NCBI GenBank assembly: GCA_963676435.2
Contig: CAXXOZ010000020.1
Coordinates: 191,359-255,358 of the forward strand
From: CAXXOZ01 sp963676435
Lineage (GTDB): Bacteria > Bacillota > Clostridia > Lachnospirales > Lachnospiraceae
Direction: 5' to 3'
Length of the DNA stretch: 64,000 bases
The notes beneath the pieces were generated by a model. The model made no database searches and was not told where the DNA came from. It saw nothing but the letters and a program-made list of their open reading frames with translations. The number at the start of each line of letters is the position of its first letter. Within the stretch, counting starts at the first letter, position 1. Positions 43,769 to 53,106 of the stretch are shown in pieces. Position numbers and translations under genes: made by a program.

Positions 43769-45226
43769 CTAATCCGCAAATTCTAAATTTCCTGCAAGAC
43801 TTTTTGAAGTTCGCAAAAGAAGTTTTTTAGAATGCTTATTTAATCCAGAAACTTTTACTTCAATATTTTTCTCATTGTATTTTAACACCACTTTATCAAA
43901 TGCATCACCAGCTGATTCATCCCATAATTTCAATTCATTCATATCAAGTTCGACATATTTTTCTTCTAAATTATAGTCAAACTTTTCTATAAAATGAGTT
44001 GTTGATGCAAAAAATAATTGACCTTTACAAACAAACTTAACACCATCTACAATTGGAGTTTTAACAACTTTTGTATTTGATATTTGCTTTGCAAAGAATA
44101 AGGAACTAAGTATTATACCAATTATAACTCCATATGCTAGATTTTCTGTAAAATATACAACTATTACTGTGGCAATCATTACAAAAGTGTCTGACTTTGG
44201 AACTAATCTAATTCTTTTAAGTGATTCCCACTCAAATGTAGATATTGAAACGACTATCATTACTGAAATTAAAACTGCTAAAGGTATCTGTACAAGCCAC
44301 TGATTCAGTAACACTATCAAAATCATTAAAAATGCACCAGCTGAAAATGTAGAAAGTCTACCTCTTCCACCTGATTTATGATTTATAACAGATTGTCCAA
44401 TCATAGCACATCCTGCCATTCCTCCAAAGAAACCAGTTACTACATTTGCAATACCCTGTCCTACACACTCTCTGTTCTTATCACTTGCTGTATCTGTTTT
44501 TTCATCAAGTATTCTAGCTGTAAGCATTGATTCAGTTAAACCTACTATTGCAAGAGAAAATGATGTAGGTAATATTATTCTAAGTGTTTCAAGATTTAAA
44601 GGAACATTTGGTAACAAGAAATTTGGCAAGCTTCCAGTAATTGTACCCATATCTCCTATTCTTGATACATCTGAATTCGTTAATAATACAAAAGCTGTTA
44701 TTCCTACTATTGCAACCAAGGGCGCGGGTATCGCTTTTGTTATCTTTGGAAATAAGTATATAATAGCAATTCCTACTGCAACCAATATATACATCATTAT
44801 TCCTGCACCTTTAAAATATGTTAATTGGGATTTAAAAATCATAATTGCCAACGCATTAACAAAACCTATCATAACTGGCTTAGGTATAAATCTTAATAAT
44901 GTCCCGATTTTTAATACCCCAAATATTATTTGCAAAACTCCTGTCAAAAGAGTCGCTACTAAAACATATTCAATTCCATGATTTCTAACTAGAGATGCTA
45001 AAACTAACGCCATTGCTCCCGTTGCTCCAGAAATCATACCAGCTCTTCCACCAGCAATAGCAACAACAATTGATATACAAAAGGCAGAATATAAACCAAC
45101 CATAGGACTTAAGCCCGCTATTATAGAAAATGCAATTGCTTCTGGAACTAAGGCTATAGCCACTACTATACCAGATAATAAATCTCCTCTAATATTTCCT
45201 AACCATTCTTTTTTTAAATTTTTCAT
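43769..45226 (-). CDS. SulP family anion transporter
   Basis: A 485-residue membrane protein with about 10-12 helices. SulP hallmarks are GDLLSGIVVAIALVPEAIAFSIIAGL at the start, GGRAGMISGATGAMALV, and LTESMLTARILDEKTDTASDKNRECVGQGIANVVTGFFGG. A short STAS-like domain (about 385-485) closes it, rather shorter than usual. SulP members carry sulfate, bicarbonate or dicarboxylates; the substrate is open here. The mRNA leader contains an 18-bp hairpin just before the AGGAG site, suggesting control at the RNA level. Confidence 0.93.
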   Translation of the reverse strand: MKNLKKEWLGNIRGDLLSGIVVAIALVPEAIAFSIIAGLSPMVGLYSAFCISIVVAIAGGRAGMISGATGAMALVLASLVRNHGIEYVLVATLLTGVLQIIFGVLKIGTLLRFIPKPVMIGFVNALAIMIFKSQLTYFKGAGIMMYILVAVGIAIIYLFPKITKAIPAPLVAIVGITAFVLLTNSDVSRIGDMGTITGSLPNFLLPNVPLNLETLRIILPTSFSLAIVGLTESMLTARILDEKTDTASDKNRECVGQGIANVVTGFFGGMAGCAMIGQSVINHKSGGRGRLSTFSAGAFLMILIVLLNQWLVQIPLAVLISVMIVVSISTFEWESLKRIRLVPKSDTFVMIATVIVVYFTENLAYGVIIGIILSSLFFAKQISNTKVVKTPIVDGVKFVCKGQLFFASTTHFIEKFDYNLEEKYVELDMNELKLWDESAGDAFDKVVLKYNEKNIEVKVSGLNKHSKKLLLRTSKSLAGNLEFAD

Positions 45227-45255
45227 AAATCTCCTTAATAATTATGTCAAACAAC

Positions 45256-45300
45256 AAACAAATCGTTATTTTGAAATGTTAACAAAATAGCGATTTGTTT
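45256..45300 (-). promoter_or_regulatory. Long hairpin in the sulP leader
   Basis: Eighteen-base arms, AAACAAATCGTTATTTTG and its near-complement, enclose a 9-base loop; the single difference is a G-U pair in one strand. It ends about 30 bases before the sulP start. The transcript may begin just upstream, as a TATAAT -10 box is seen near 45320. No T run follows, so it is not a plain terminator. A regulatory leader or protein-binding dyad is possible. Confidence 0.55.
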
Positions 45301-45431
45301 AAATCTATTAATTAATTATACAATATATTGTGGTGGATTTATATGGGTACACTTCATATGAATTTTAGTTTTTTTTAAGAAATCTTATATAAAATAACCA
45401 TATATTTTAGAAGGAGGTAAGAATTCAATAC

Positions 45432-45677
45432 TTAAAATTCAACAAGTTTTTGTATTTCTATAAGAGGCATAATAAATCCACACACTATTGATAAGAAAGA
45501 GGGCATTGTTATATAATCTGTTAAGAAATTAATTTCACCAACAACAGGAATTAAACTAATCAAAACACAAACTGCCACACCGATAAAATAAAAGACAAGC
45601 ATAGTCATTACAATAAACAATTTAGGTTTTTCCAATATTTTATTAATTTGATCTTTGTTTAATATTCTTTTCAACAT
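45432..45677 (-). CDS. Small membrane protein of unknown function
   Basis: An 81-residue protein from the ATG at 45677 (GAGG eight bases ahead). Two hydrophobic segments are at about 19-41 and 52-72, with an amphipathic basic N-terminus (LKRILNKDQINKILEKPK). I do not recognise the family; the KPKLF start is shared by some small integral membrane proteins of Firmicutes. It stands alone between pyk and sulP on the same strand. Confidence 0.6.
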   Translation of the reverse strand: MLKRILNKDQINKILEKPKLFIVMTMLVFYFIGVAVCVLISLIPVVGEINFLTDYITMPSFLSIVCGFIMPLIEIQKLVEF

Positions 45678-45769
45678 AATAGTCACCTCTATGAAGCTAT
45701 ATTATCAGCTAATTGTAAAGGCTGCTATCAAGGTACGATAAATTTCTAGTAAAGATTTTGTAAAAAAAA

Positions 45770-45789
45770 GAACCCAAATAAATGGGTTC
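45770..45789 (-). terminator. Intrinsic terminator of pyk
   Basis: Arms GAACCCA and TGGGTTC, extended by A-T pairs, are followed by eight T on the minus strand, 20 bases after the pyruvate kinase stop. Confidence 0.9.
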
Positions 45790-45808
45790 AAATTTTATTA
45801 AAAATAAA

Positions 45809-47557
45809 CTAGCTGCTCCTAACCATACCGTACTCAGCATCAATTGTTACTACTGAACCTGATTTTAATATTTTAGTTGCATTTTTTGCTCCTATAATAA
45901 CAGGTAAATCCAAAGATAACCCTGCTGTTGCAGCATGAGAATCTACATCCGTATTTTCTGTAATAAGTCCTGCAGCTTCTTTTATCTGTTCAATAACATT
46001 ATTACTTGTATCTGAAATAACTATTATATCTCCAGGTTTAAAATTATCTATTAATTCTTTTTCATTTTTACAAACACATAAATTTGCAGTTGCTTTACCA
46101 CCAGAAATCCTAGTTCCCTTTACAAGAACTTTTCCAGCCATTAGAACTTTCATAAGGTTTGTTGTACCAGTAACTCCTAAAGGCACACCTGCAGTTATTA
46201 CAACCAACTCACCTGCTTTTACTATTCCATTTTTTTCAGCCATTTCTACCGCTTCATCAAATAACTGATCTGTATCAGTACATTCATCAACTAAAATTGG
46301 AACAACACCCCAACTCAGATTAAGTTGCCTACAAACTCTTTCGTCCATACAGCATCCTATAATAGGTGACACTGGTCTATATTTTGAAATTGATCTAGCT
46401 GTTGAACCTGATTTTGTTACAGTAATAATAGCTGATGAATTTACATCTATTGCTGTTGTACATGTAGCATGTGAAATTGCGTTTGTGATACTTGATTTAT
46501 AAATATTTTTATTTTGTTTAAATCTTTCAGCATAATTAATATCTTTTTCAGTACTAATAGCTATTTTTACCATTGTCCTAATTGCTTCAAGTGGATAATT
46601 TCCAGCAGCTGTTTCTCCTGAAAGCATTATAGAACTAGTACCATCATATATAGCATTTGCTACGTCAGTTGCCTCTGCCCTGGTAGGTCTAGGATTTTTC
46701 ATCATTGAATCAAGCATTTGTGTTGCAGTAATTACTACTTTACCCTGCCCATATACTTTTCTAATTATTTTCTTTTGAATAGCTGGAACTTCTTCAAAGG
46801 GAATTTCAACACCTAAATCACCTCTTGCAACCATTACACCATCAGATGCTTTAATAATTTCATCTATGTTGTCAACACCTTTCATGTTTTCAATTTTTGA
46901 AATAATCCTAATAGATTCACCATCATTTTCTTTTAGAATTTTTCTTATCTCTAGAACATCTTTTGCACTTCTTACAAATGACGCTGCAATAAAATCGAAA
47001 CCATGTTTTATTCCAAATAGAATATCATCACGATCTTTTTTACTCACAAAAGGCATAGATAAATGCACATTTGGTACATTAACTCCTTTTCTATCTGAAA
47101 TGACTCCTGAATTTAATACTCTACATAATATCTCACTTCCACTAACCTTTAAAACATCCATTTCAATGAGACCATCATCTATTAAAATTTTACTTCCTTC
47201 TGTAACATCATTAACTAAATCTGGATAATTAACAGAGACCATTTCTTTATTTCCAGTTTTATCATCTACAGTAAGTGTAAACATCTGTCCTTCTTCTAGT
47301 TCGATTTTTCCATCTTCAAAAAGACCTATCCTGATTTCAGGTCCTCTTGTATCTAAAAGGGTCGCTACATATAGTCCTAATTCTTCCCTTACCTTCTTTA
47401 CCATATTGAGTGTGTTAAGCTTGTCCTCATGTGTCCCATGGGAAAAATTAAAACGCGCAACATCCATTCCTTCTAACATCATACTTCTTAACATTTCTTC
47501 TGTTTGGGTTACAGGTCCCAATGTACATATTATTTTGGTTTTTCTAATACTCTTCAT
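45809..47557 (-). CDS. pyk: Pyruvate kinase with C-terminal PEP-utilizer-like domain
   Basis: A 582-residue enzyme. The core has TKIICTLGPVTQTEEML, ARFNFSHG, the substrate loop IISKIENMKGVDNIDEI, MVARGDLGVEIP and ATQMLDSMMKNPRPTRAE (about 1-475). The last 100 residues (GKATANLCVCKN, PGDIIVISDTSNN, GLITENTDVDSHAATAGLSLDLP) form the extra domain found in Bacillus and Clostridium enzymes and related to the PEP-utilizer mobile domain. It makes pyruvate and ATP from phosphoenolpyruvate. Transcribed alone, with its own terminator. Confidence 0.97.
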   Translation of the reverse strand: MKSIRKTKIICTLGPVTQTEEMLRSMMLEGMDVARFNFSHGTHEDKLNTLNMVKKVREELGLYVATLLDTRGPEIRIGLFEDGKIELEEGQMFTLTVDDKTGNKEMVSVNYPDLVNDVTEGSKILIDDGLIEMDVLKVSGSEILCRVLNSGVISDRKGVNVPNVHLSMPFVSKKDRDDILFGIKHGFDFIAASFVRSAKDVLEIRKILKENDGESIRIISKIENMKGVDNIDEIIKASDGVMVARGDLGVEIPFEEVPAIQKKIIRKVYGQGKVVITATQMLDSMMKNPRPTRAEATDVANAIYDGTSSIMLSGETAAGNYPLEAIRTMVKIAISTEKDINYAERFKQNKNIYKSSITNAISHATCTTAIDVNSSAIITVTKSGSTARSISKYRPVSPIIGCCMDERVCRQLNLSWGVVPILVDECTDTDQLFDEAVEMAEKNGIVKAGELVVITAGVPLGVTGTTNLMKVLMAGKVLVKGTRISGGKATANLCVCKNEKELIDNFKPGDIIVISDTSNNVIEQIKEAAGLITENTDVDSHAATAGLSLDLPVIIGAKNATKILKSGSVVTIDAEYGMVRSS

Positions 47558-47630
47558 TAACCGATTTACTCCTCTATTACTAATTTGTATATATTATAAC
47601 ACTTTTTCATGAAAAAATACTTTGTATTTT

Positions 47631-49757
47631 TTATTGTGCAAAAATTTTATCTCTTCCGGCATCTTTTGCCTTATAAAGTCTTTTATCAGCCACCGAAATT
47701 AATTCTTCGATTCTGATTCTTTCTGAATCTTCTTCTAATACACTTGAAACACCTCCACTAAATGTAAACTTTATATTTTTATCTTGATATGTAAAAACTT
47801 TATCTCTAATTATTGTTGCAATTCTTTCAATTATCTCTTTAGCTTCTTCTTTATCTACATCGTATAAAATAATTATAAACTCCTCTCCTCCAAACCTTCC
47901 TAACAAGTCATACTCTCTTAAATTTTCACTTATTGTTTCTGTAAAAGACTTTAATATGTAGTCTCCTGCTAAATGACCATAGTTATCATTAATTCTTTTA
48001 AAATGATCAATGTCAAGAATTGCTATTGAAAAAAACACTTCTTTTCTATAGTATCTTTCAATATCTTTTTCTAATCGATTAAAAATATATCTTCTATTGT
48101 ACACACCTGTTAAAGCATCATGGTTTGAAATATCAAGCATCATTTCTTCAACATTTTTTTGATGTGTTATATCTACATGTGTTCCATACATTAAAATAGG
48201 GTTATCATTTTGATCCCATATCTCAACCTTTCCTTTGTCATGTATCCAAACCCAGTGCCCATCTTTGTGCTTCATTCTAAATTCACATTCATAAAATTCC
48301 GTTTGTTTCTTAAAGTGCATTTCTAATAGTTTACTAGCTTCTTTTAGATCATCAGGATGTGTTAATTTTGTCCATGTATTTATATCTACAGGATCTAATT
48401 CACTTAATTTATATCCAATTATTTCTGCCCATCTTTCATTGAAAATAGTTTTCCCAGTTTCAATATTCCACTCCCATGTACCTAGCTGAGTACTGTTTAT
48501 TATTGTTTCAAGTCTATTTTTTTCTCTTTGATATAATTTTTGTACATTTTTAAGTTCGGTTACATCTAATACAACTATTAAAAAATAACTATTATCATTT
48601 ACTTCTATGACTTTACCATAAAATATTCCTTCGATAAGTTCATTATTTTTAGTCTTTATTTTTAATTCTAAACCTTTTACTTCTTCACTTTTTTGTATTG
48701 CACTTACTAATTTTTCTCTTTCATTTTCATCATATAATAGTCCAATTTCAACCTCTCTCTTACCAATAACTTCTTCGTAAGAATATCCCAGTTTTTCAGT
48801 AAAAGATTTATTTACATCTTGAAATACCCTATCCGGAAAACTACTAACTGACATTAATATAGGATTGTAGTCAAAGAGCTTTGTAAATCTTTGTATTATT
48901 TCTTGTTCTTTTGAAAGATTTTTTGAAATGCTGAAAATGCAATCAATATTATTCCATTTCCCAAACCAAAACCTTGTTTCAGAAGGAATATTTTCACCTT
49001 TTTTTGTTTCAAAAGGTATTATACACTTATCAGTTTTTCCTTTCGATATATTATTTAAGATTTCTTTTGCTTCCGCTCTTTTTTCCTTGGATCTTAAGTC
49101 AAGCATTTCCATTTCACAAAGTTCATCATTATTATAACCTAGCTTTTCGATTACAGAATTATTTGCATATAATATTTTACCGTTCAAATCACCTATCACA
49201 ATGAAGTCATCTATTGTGTTAAAAAGTATAGACAGATTCTTCTTGTCCTCTCTAACTCTCTCAAAAATCATATGCTTTTCATACAGGTTTGAAATCACTC
49301 CAGAAACAGTCAAAAGTATATTTAGTTCTGTTTCGTTCCATTTTTTCTTATTCTTACACTCATGAAACCCTATAAAACCTTTAATTTCTCCATCTATAGT
49401 AATCGGACAAATAAGAATAGCCAGAATAGCCTGTTCTTTTAAGAAATTCCTCAGCTTTTCTGGCAAATCATCAATATGATTAGAAGAAATATTCCCATCT
49501 CTGTAAAGAATTTTTTTAAAATATTGGTAATTCTCACATGAAAAGTTTTGATACTTATCCTTCAGAGACTCTATACCATCATTTACCCATTCAAATTTAT
49601 TACTGATAGTTTCATCTTCATTTTCAATAAAAATATATACTCTGCTTAAATGAGTATTTTTTCCAATTTCCTTTAAAATATATTCCATTTGAGTTGAAAA
49701 ATCATAATTATTGGTCGTTATTAGTGCAATAGTAGAAAATAATTCTAAACTATTCAT
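47631..49757 (-). CDS. GAF-PAS-PAS-PAS diguanylate cyclase
   Basis: A 708-residue soluble signalling protein. A GAF domain (about 10-165), three PAS domains (about 175-290, 290-405 and 415-535, the last with PAC motif YGTHVDITHQK) and a C-terminal GGDEF domain with NHDALTGVYNRRYIF and the active-site loop GRFGGEEFIIIL (GGEEF, catalytically competent type). It should synthesise cyclic-di-GMP in response to a cytoplasmic ligand. It is a single gene between queF and pyk. Confidence 0.92.
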   Translation of the reverse strand: MNSLELFSTIALITTNNYDFSTQMEYILKEIGKNTHLSRVYIFIENEDETISNKFEWVNDGIESLKDKYQNFSCENYQYFKKILYRDGNISSNHIDDLPEKLRNFLKEQAILAILICPITIDGEIKGFIGFHECKNKKKWNETELNILLTVSGVISNLYEKHMIFERVREDKKNLSILFNTIDDFIVIGDLNGKILYANNSVIEKLGYNNDELCEMEMLDLRSKEKRAEAKEILNNISKGKTDKCIIPFETKKGENIPSETRFWFGKWNNIDCIFSISKNLSKEQEIIQRFTKLFDYNPILMSVSSFPDRVFQDVNKSFTEKLGYSYEEVIGKREVEIGLLYDENEREKLVSAIQKSEEVKGLELKIKTKNNELIEGIFYGKVIEVNDNSYFLIVVLDVTELKNVQKLYQREKNRLETIINSTQLGTWEWNIETGKTIFNERWAEIIGYKLSELDPVDINTWTKLTHPDDLKEASKLLEMHFKKQTEFYECEFRMKHKDGHWVWIHDKGKVEIWDQNDNPILMYGTHVDITHQKNVEEMMLDISNHDALTGVYNRRYIFNRLEKDIERYYRKEVFFSIAILDIDHFKRINDNYGHLAGDYILKSFTETISENLREYDLLGRFGGEEFIIILYDVDKEEAKEIIERIATIIRDKVFTYQDKNIKFTFSGGVSSVLEEDSERIRIEELISVADKRLYKAKDAGRDKIFAQ

Positions 49758-49826
49758 ACCTACTCCTCCAACTCTTTACTTATAAGAAAATTATAACTCT
49801 TTTTTGTTTGATATTCAAATAAACTT

Positions 49827-50324
49827 TTATCTATTATCAACTTTTTCTGGATACATATCATGATTCGCCATTCTATTAAAGGCGATTTCTTCCCATTTAG
49901 TACCAGGCTTTCCATAATTACAGTAAGGGTCGATTGAAATTCCTCCTCTAGGAGTGAATTTACCCCAGACTTCAATATATTTTGGCTCCATTAAAGATAT
50001 TAAATCTTTCATGATTACATTCATACAATCTTCATGAAAATCCCCATGATTTCTGAAACTAAATAGATATAGTTTTAGCGACTTACTCTCAACCATATTT
50101 ACACTTGGCACATATGAAATAATAATATTAGCAAAATCTGGTTGACCAGTTATAGGACATAAACTTGTAAATTCAGGGCAATTAAATTTTACAAAATAAT
50201 CATTTTCCTGATGTTTATTTTCAAAAGTTTCCAAAACATCTGGATTATAGTCAAAACAATAATTCGTTCCCTGGTTACCTAATAAAGTAATATCCTTTAA
50301 TTCTTCTTTTTTTCTTCCTTGCAT
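49827..50324 (-). CDS. queF: NADPH-dependent 7-cyano-7-deazaguanine reductase QueF
   Basis: A 165-residue unimodular QueF of the Bacillus type, from the ATG at 50324 (AGGA ahead). The active site is FTSLCPITGQPDFANI (Cys and Asp) and the family motif is ESKSLKLYLFSFRNHGDFHE, which binds NADPH. It reduces preQ0 to preQ1, the last step before insertion into tRNA as queuosine precursor. It ends the queDECF operon, 18 bases after queC. Confidence 0.97.
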   Translation of the reverse strand: MQGRKKEELKDITLLGNQGTNYCFDYNPDVLETFENKHQENDYFVKFNCPEFTSLCPITGQPDFANIIISYVPSVNMVESKSLKLYLFSFRNHGDFHEDCMNVIMKDLISLMEPKYIEVWGKFTPRGGISIDPYCNYGKPGTKWEEIAFNRMANHDMYPEKVDNR

Positions 50325-50342
50325 AACTATTCCTTTCATCTA

Positions 50343-51023
50343 TTAATCATATATTGGATCACTAACTCCATTGTTTTCAAATGCAGCTTTTCTATCTATA
50401 CAGGTACCACAATTTCCACATGGTTTGTCTTCTCCCTCATAACAACTCCAAGTCAATTCATATGGTACTCCTAGTTCAAGTCCTTTTTTAACAACCTTTT
50501 CTTTTGTCCATAATACAAAAGGTGCAACAATTTCTAACTGATTTCCACTACCTATATATATCGCTTTATTCATAGCATTATTAAATTCTTCACTACAATC
50601 AGGATAGGCATTTCCTGCAGAATCATCACTATGAGCTCCATAATAAATCAAATTACATTCTTTTGACAATGCAATACTGGCTGCTGAAGATAAAAACAGA
50701 CCATTTCTAAATGGAACATAAGTTGATACTGGCTTTCCATTACTTTTTTCAATTTGTTTTGCATATGACTCTTTTGGTATTTCTTTGTCTGAGTGTTCAA
50801 ATAATGAACAATCACTATATGAAAATATCTTTGCTAAATCAAGAAACATTATTTCTACTCCATAATGTCCTGCTATATTTTTTGCTGCTTCAATTTCCTT
50901 AGTATGTTTTTGCCCATATGATATTGATAAAGCTACAACATTTTCACTTCCATACTTATCAACTGCTACACCAAGACAGGTTGATGAATCTACTCCACCA
51001 CTTAATAATACTAATGCTCTCAT
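50343..51023 (-). CDS. queC: 7-cyano-7-deazaguanine synthase QueC
   Basis: A 226-residue ATP pyrophosphatase-type ligase. RALVLLSGGVDSSTCLG is the P-loop, and CYEGEDKPCGNCGTCIDRKAAF binds zinc. It converts carboxy-deazaguanine to preQ0 using ammonia and ATP. The start ATG at 51023 has AAAGGAG six bases ahead and stands one base after the queE stop; an upstream in-frame ATG at 51044 overlaps queE and has no ribosome site. Confidence 0.97.
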   Translation of the reverse strand: MRALVLLSGGVDSSTCLGVAVDKYGSENVVALSISYGQKHTKEIEAAKNIAGHYGVEIMFLDLAKIFSYSDCSLFEHSDKEIPKESYAKQIEKSNGKPVSTYVPFRNGLFLSSAASIALSKECNLIYYGAHSDDSAGNAYPDCSEEFNNAMNKAIYIGSGNQLEIVAPFVLWTKEKVVKKGLELGVPYELTWSCYEGEDKPCGNCGTCIDRKAAFENNGVSDPIYD

Positions 51024-51024
51024 C

Positions 51025-51693
51025 TTAAACTCCTTTTCTTTCACTGTCCCAGATCACTTTATGCAACTGCAATTGCATAGAAACTCCATTCAAGTTATTT
51101 ATTTTCATGAAGTTTACAATTTCTTCTAATTCTATTTTTCCAAAAACAGCACTTATATAGACATTACTCTTTTCTATTAATGAATAATTTTCAATTATTT
51201 TTTTCGCATGCTCTAAATCATCTAAGCTCCCAGCAACAAATTTAACCGTATCATTTCTTGTTATGTTTTCAAAATTAGTTACATGCATATATTGTGACAT
51301 CAAACTATCAGGTAACTTATAATCTAGAGTTACAGAAGGTCCATTAGGTATTTTCAATATATCTATAATATCAATGCTTCCATTCGTTTCAATTTCAACA
51401 AATAAGCTTTTATCCTTTGATAGTCTTACTAATAATTCTTCTATACCTTCTTGAAGTAATGGTTCTCCACCAGTCAAAGTTACATTAGATATACCTGTTT
51501 GCTTAATGTAATTATAAATTTCTAAATCTGTCAAAACCTCAAAATCAGCATCTAATTCATTTGCCCATTTAGTGTCACAATATGAACATTTTAAATTGCA
51601 TCCTTTGAATCTAATAAATATCGCAAGCTGTCCTGCTCTTTGTCCTTCACCATTTATGCTCTCAAATTTTTCTACAACTTTAAATTCTGCCAT
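51025..51693 (-). CDS. queE: 7-carboxy-7-deazaguanine synthase QueE
   Basis: A 222-residue radical SAM enzyme. The cluster motif is FKGCNLKCSYCDTKWA; SINGEGQRAGQLAIFIRF and NVTLTGGEPLLQEGI are family marks. It rearranges carboxy-tetrahydropterin to carboxy-deazaguanine. Its ATG overlaps the queD stop (TAATG), so translation is coupled. Confidence 0.96.
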   Translation of the reverse strand: MAEFKVVEKFESINGEGQRAGQLAIFIRFKGCNLKCSYCDTKWANELDADFEVLTDLEIYNYIKQTGISNVTLTGGEPLLQEGIEELLVRLSKDKSLFVEIETNGSIDIIDILKIPNGPSVTLDYKLPDSLMSQYMHVTNFENITRNDTVKFVAGSLDDLEHAKKIIENYSLIEKSNVYISAVFGKIELEEIVNFMKINNLNGVSMQLQLHKVIWDSERKGV

Positions 51694-52115
51694 TAATCTT
51701 CCTCATATGTTGCTGCATTATTAGGTGATTCATAAACCGTGACACCTTTAATATTATAGCCTTTTGCTTTCATTTTATCATAAAAATATTTTGACATATT
51801 TTCTGCTGTAGGTCTAAAGTTAACTTCAATAATTTTAAACTCTTCTTCTTTTAGTGCTTCTACAGTTTTATCTTTTAAAGTGTTTTTTTGAATTATAAGT
51901 GAATGATCAAGAAAATCAGCTTCTTTTTTTAAATCATTTTTAATATCAGAAAAATCAACAACCATTCCCTCTGATTCTCCTGATTCATTAAGAGTTTCAC
52001 TTTTTATTTCTACAATAACTCTCCATCTATGGCCATGTAAATTTCTACATTTCCCTCCATGACCTGATAAAAAGTGTGCTGAGTCAAAACTCGCTTCTGT
52101 TTTTAATATATACAT
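51693..52115 (-). CDS. queD: 6-carboxytetrahydropterin synthase QueD
   Basis: A 140-residue member of the PTPS family. FDSAHFLSGHGGKCRNLHGHRWRV carries the zinc histidines and catalytic cysteine, and VVDFSDIKN and FLDHSLI are typical. It makes carboxytetrahydropterin from dihydroneopterin triphosphate. It is the first gene of the preQ0/preQ1 operon and lies behind a preQ1-I riboswitch with a terminator. Confidence 0.96.
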   Translation of the reverse strand: MYILKTEASFDSAHFLSGHGGKCRNLHGHRWRVIVEIKSETLNESGESEGMVVDFSDIKNDLKKEADFLDHSLIIQKNTLKDKTVEALKEEEFKIIEVNFRPTAENMSKYFYDKMKAKGYNIKGVTVYESPNNAATYEED

Positions 52116-52151
52116 ATATAATTCCTTTCAAACATTAATATAAAGTAAAAA

Positions 52152-52178
52152 AAATAGGCATTAAAACTATGCCTATTT
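52152..52178 (-). terminator. Riboswitch-controlled terminator upstream of queD
   Basis: Ten-base arms AAATAGGCAT and ATGCCTATTT with a 7-base loop are followed by a T run, 37 bases before the queD start and 20-odd bases after the preQ1 aptamer. The aptamer tail TAGGGCA can pair with TGCCTA of the terminator arm (one bulge), giving a possible anti-terminator. Confidence 0.8.
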
Positions 52179-52200
52179 ATATATTCAATAATAGTATAAA

Positions 52201-52250
52201 TAATTGCCCTAGTTTTATTTATAGACAGGATGGTACAAATGAACTGTCTA
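52201..52250 (-). promoter_or_regulatory. preQ1-I riboswitch aptamer
   Basis: The sense strand has a six-base stem AGACAG / CTGTCT (52249-52244 with 52228-52223) enclosing TTCATTTGTACCATC, then the A-rich tail ATAAATAAAACTAGG. This compact stem, loop with ACC, and A-rich tail ending in CTAGG is the preQ1-I plan. It stands directly upstream of queDECF with a terminator between, so preQ1 should turn the operon off. The loop is not a textbook consensus, so class is assigned at moderate confidence. Confidence 0.75.
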
Positions 52251-52271
52251 GTATATTTAATTAGCTTATGC

Positions 52272-52300
52272 ATTATATCATCTTTAAAAAGCAAACGCAA
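52272..52300 (-). promoter_or_regulatory. Promoter of the que operon
   Basis: TTGCGT (52300-52295), 17 bases, and TATAAT (52277-52272) on the minus strand, about 20 bases before the preQ1 aptamer. Confidence 0.7.
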
Positions 52301-52307
52301 GTTTCAT

Positions 52308-53105
52308 TTATATAGTAAGTCTTTTATTTTTAAATATCAAAGTTCCAAATCCAAATAAAAGTAAAATAATAACTATATAAATAATATTTACAAATAAATA
52401 ATTTTCTCCATAAACCAGCTCAACAGGATTATACCAACCAAAAATCGAAATATTCTTCAAGATAGATATGTCTTTTGAAGCACCACCTAACATATTAAAG
52501 AGTAAAAACATAATTGGTATTCCTGCACCAAATCCTAGTGAATATTTTGAATCACTAAAATAACATGATGAAAAATACATAATTGCCATTACTGTCATAT
52601 TAACAAGTAAAGTCGTAAAGTTCAGGGCAAAAAAAGCTTTTATATCTAGCATATCTGGAAAAGCTATACTAGAAACAACTATCCCTATTATCATCACTGC
52701 AAACTGCAAAACTGCTAGAGAAAAAAATGCATATATTCCTTTAGTTAATATTATTTTCACTCTTGAATTTGGAGTTGATAATAAACATGTAATCGAACCA
52801 CTGTCTACTGTTTTAGTTACTAATCTATTTCCAAGTATAATGCTATAAACAATTGGAAAAGCAGTCATTAACATTCCATATAACCAACTTGCAAGATACC
52901 CTGTTAAATCTGTAAAAACACTTGCAAATCCCATTGCCCTAATTAAGTCTTCAGGAAGCATATTCATGACAGACATTAAGCCTTCCATATCATCTGGATT
53001 AAACATATATATCATAATAGTTGTGTACATAGTCAATACAGCAAAAAATATCAATAAAAGACCCCAGTTCTTTTTAATAGTAAGAATAAATAATGGTAAA
53101 CTCAT
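52308..53105 (-). CDS. ABC-2-type permease
   Basis: A 265-residue membrane protein with six predicted helices (first at about 14-33, last at about 243-262). The sequence class resembles NatB/YhaP-like ABC-2 permeases with a cytoplasmic loop NRLVTKTVDSGSITCLLSTPNSRVKI, the conserved coupling region. It forms an exporter with the ATPase gene one base upstream. The substrate is unknown; peptides, antibiotics or sodium are exported by relatives. Confidence 0.88.
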   Translation of the reverse strand: MSLPLFILTIKKNWGLLLIFFAVLTMYTTIMIYMFNPDDMEGLMSVMNMLPEDLIRAMGFASVFTDLTGYLASWLYGMLMTAFPIVYSIILGNRLVTKTVDSGSITCLLSTPNSRVKIILTKGIYAFFSLAVLQFAVMIIGIVVSSIAFPDMLDIKAFFALNFTTLLVNMTVMAIMYFSSCYFSDSKYSLGFGAGIPIMFLLFNMLGGASKDISILKNISIFGWYNPVELVYGENYLFVNIIYIVIILLLFGFGTLIFKNKRLTI

Positions 53106-53106
53106 A

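Noticed and set aside
45411..45418. AAGGAGGT on the plus strand near sulP, like a strong ribosome site
   Set aside because: No start codon with an open frame of useful length follows within 15 bases on that strand.
49760..49975. Minus-strand open frame of 71 codons overlapping queF
   Set aside because: It lies in a different frame within the 3' part of queF, and queF is complete at 165 residues.
52103..52300. Open frame of 65 codons upstream of queD on the minus strand
   Set aside because: It covers the promoter, preQ1 aptamer and terminator and has no ribosome site; the RNA elements explain the region.
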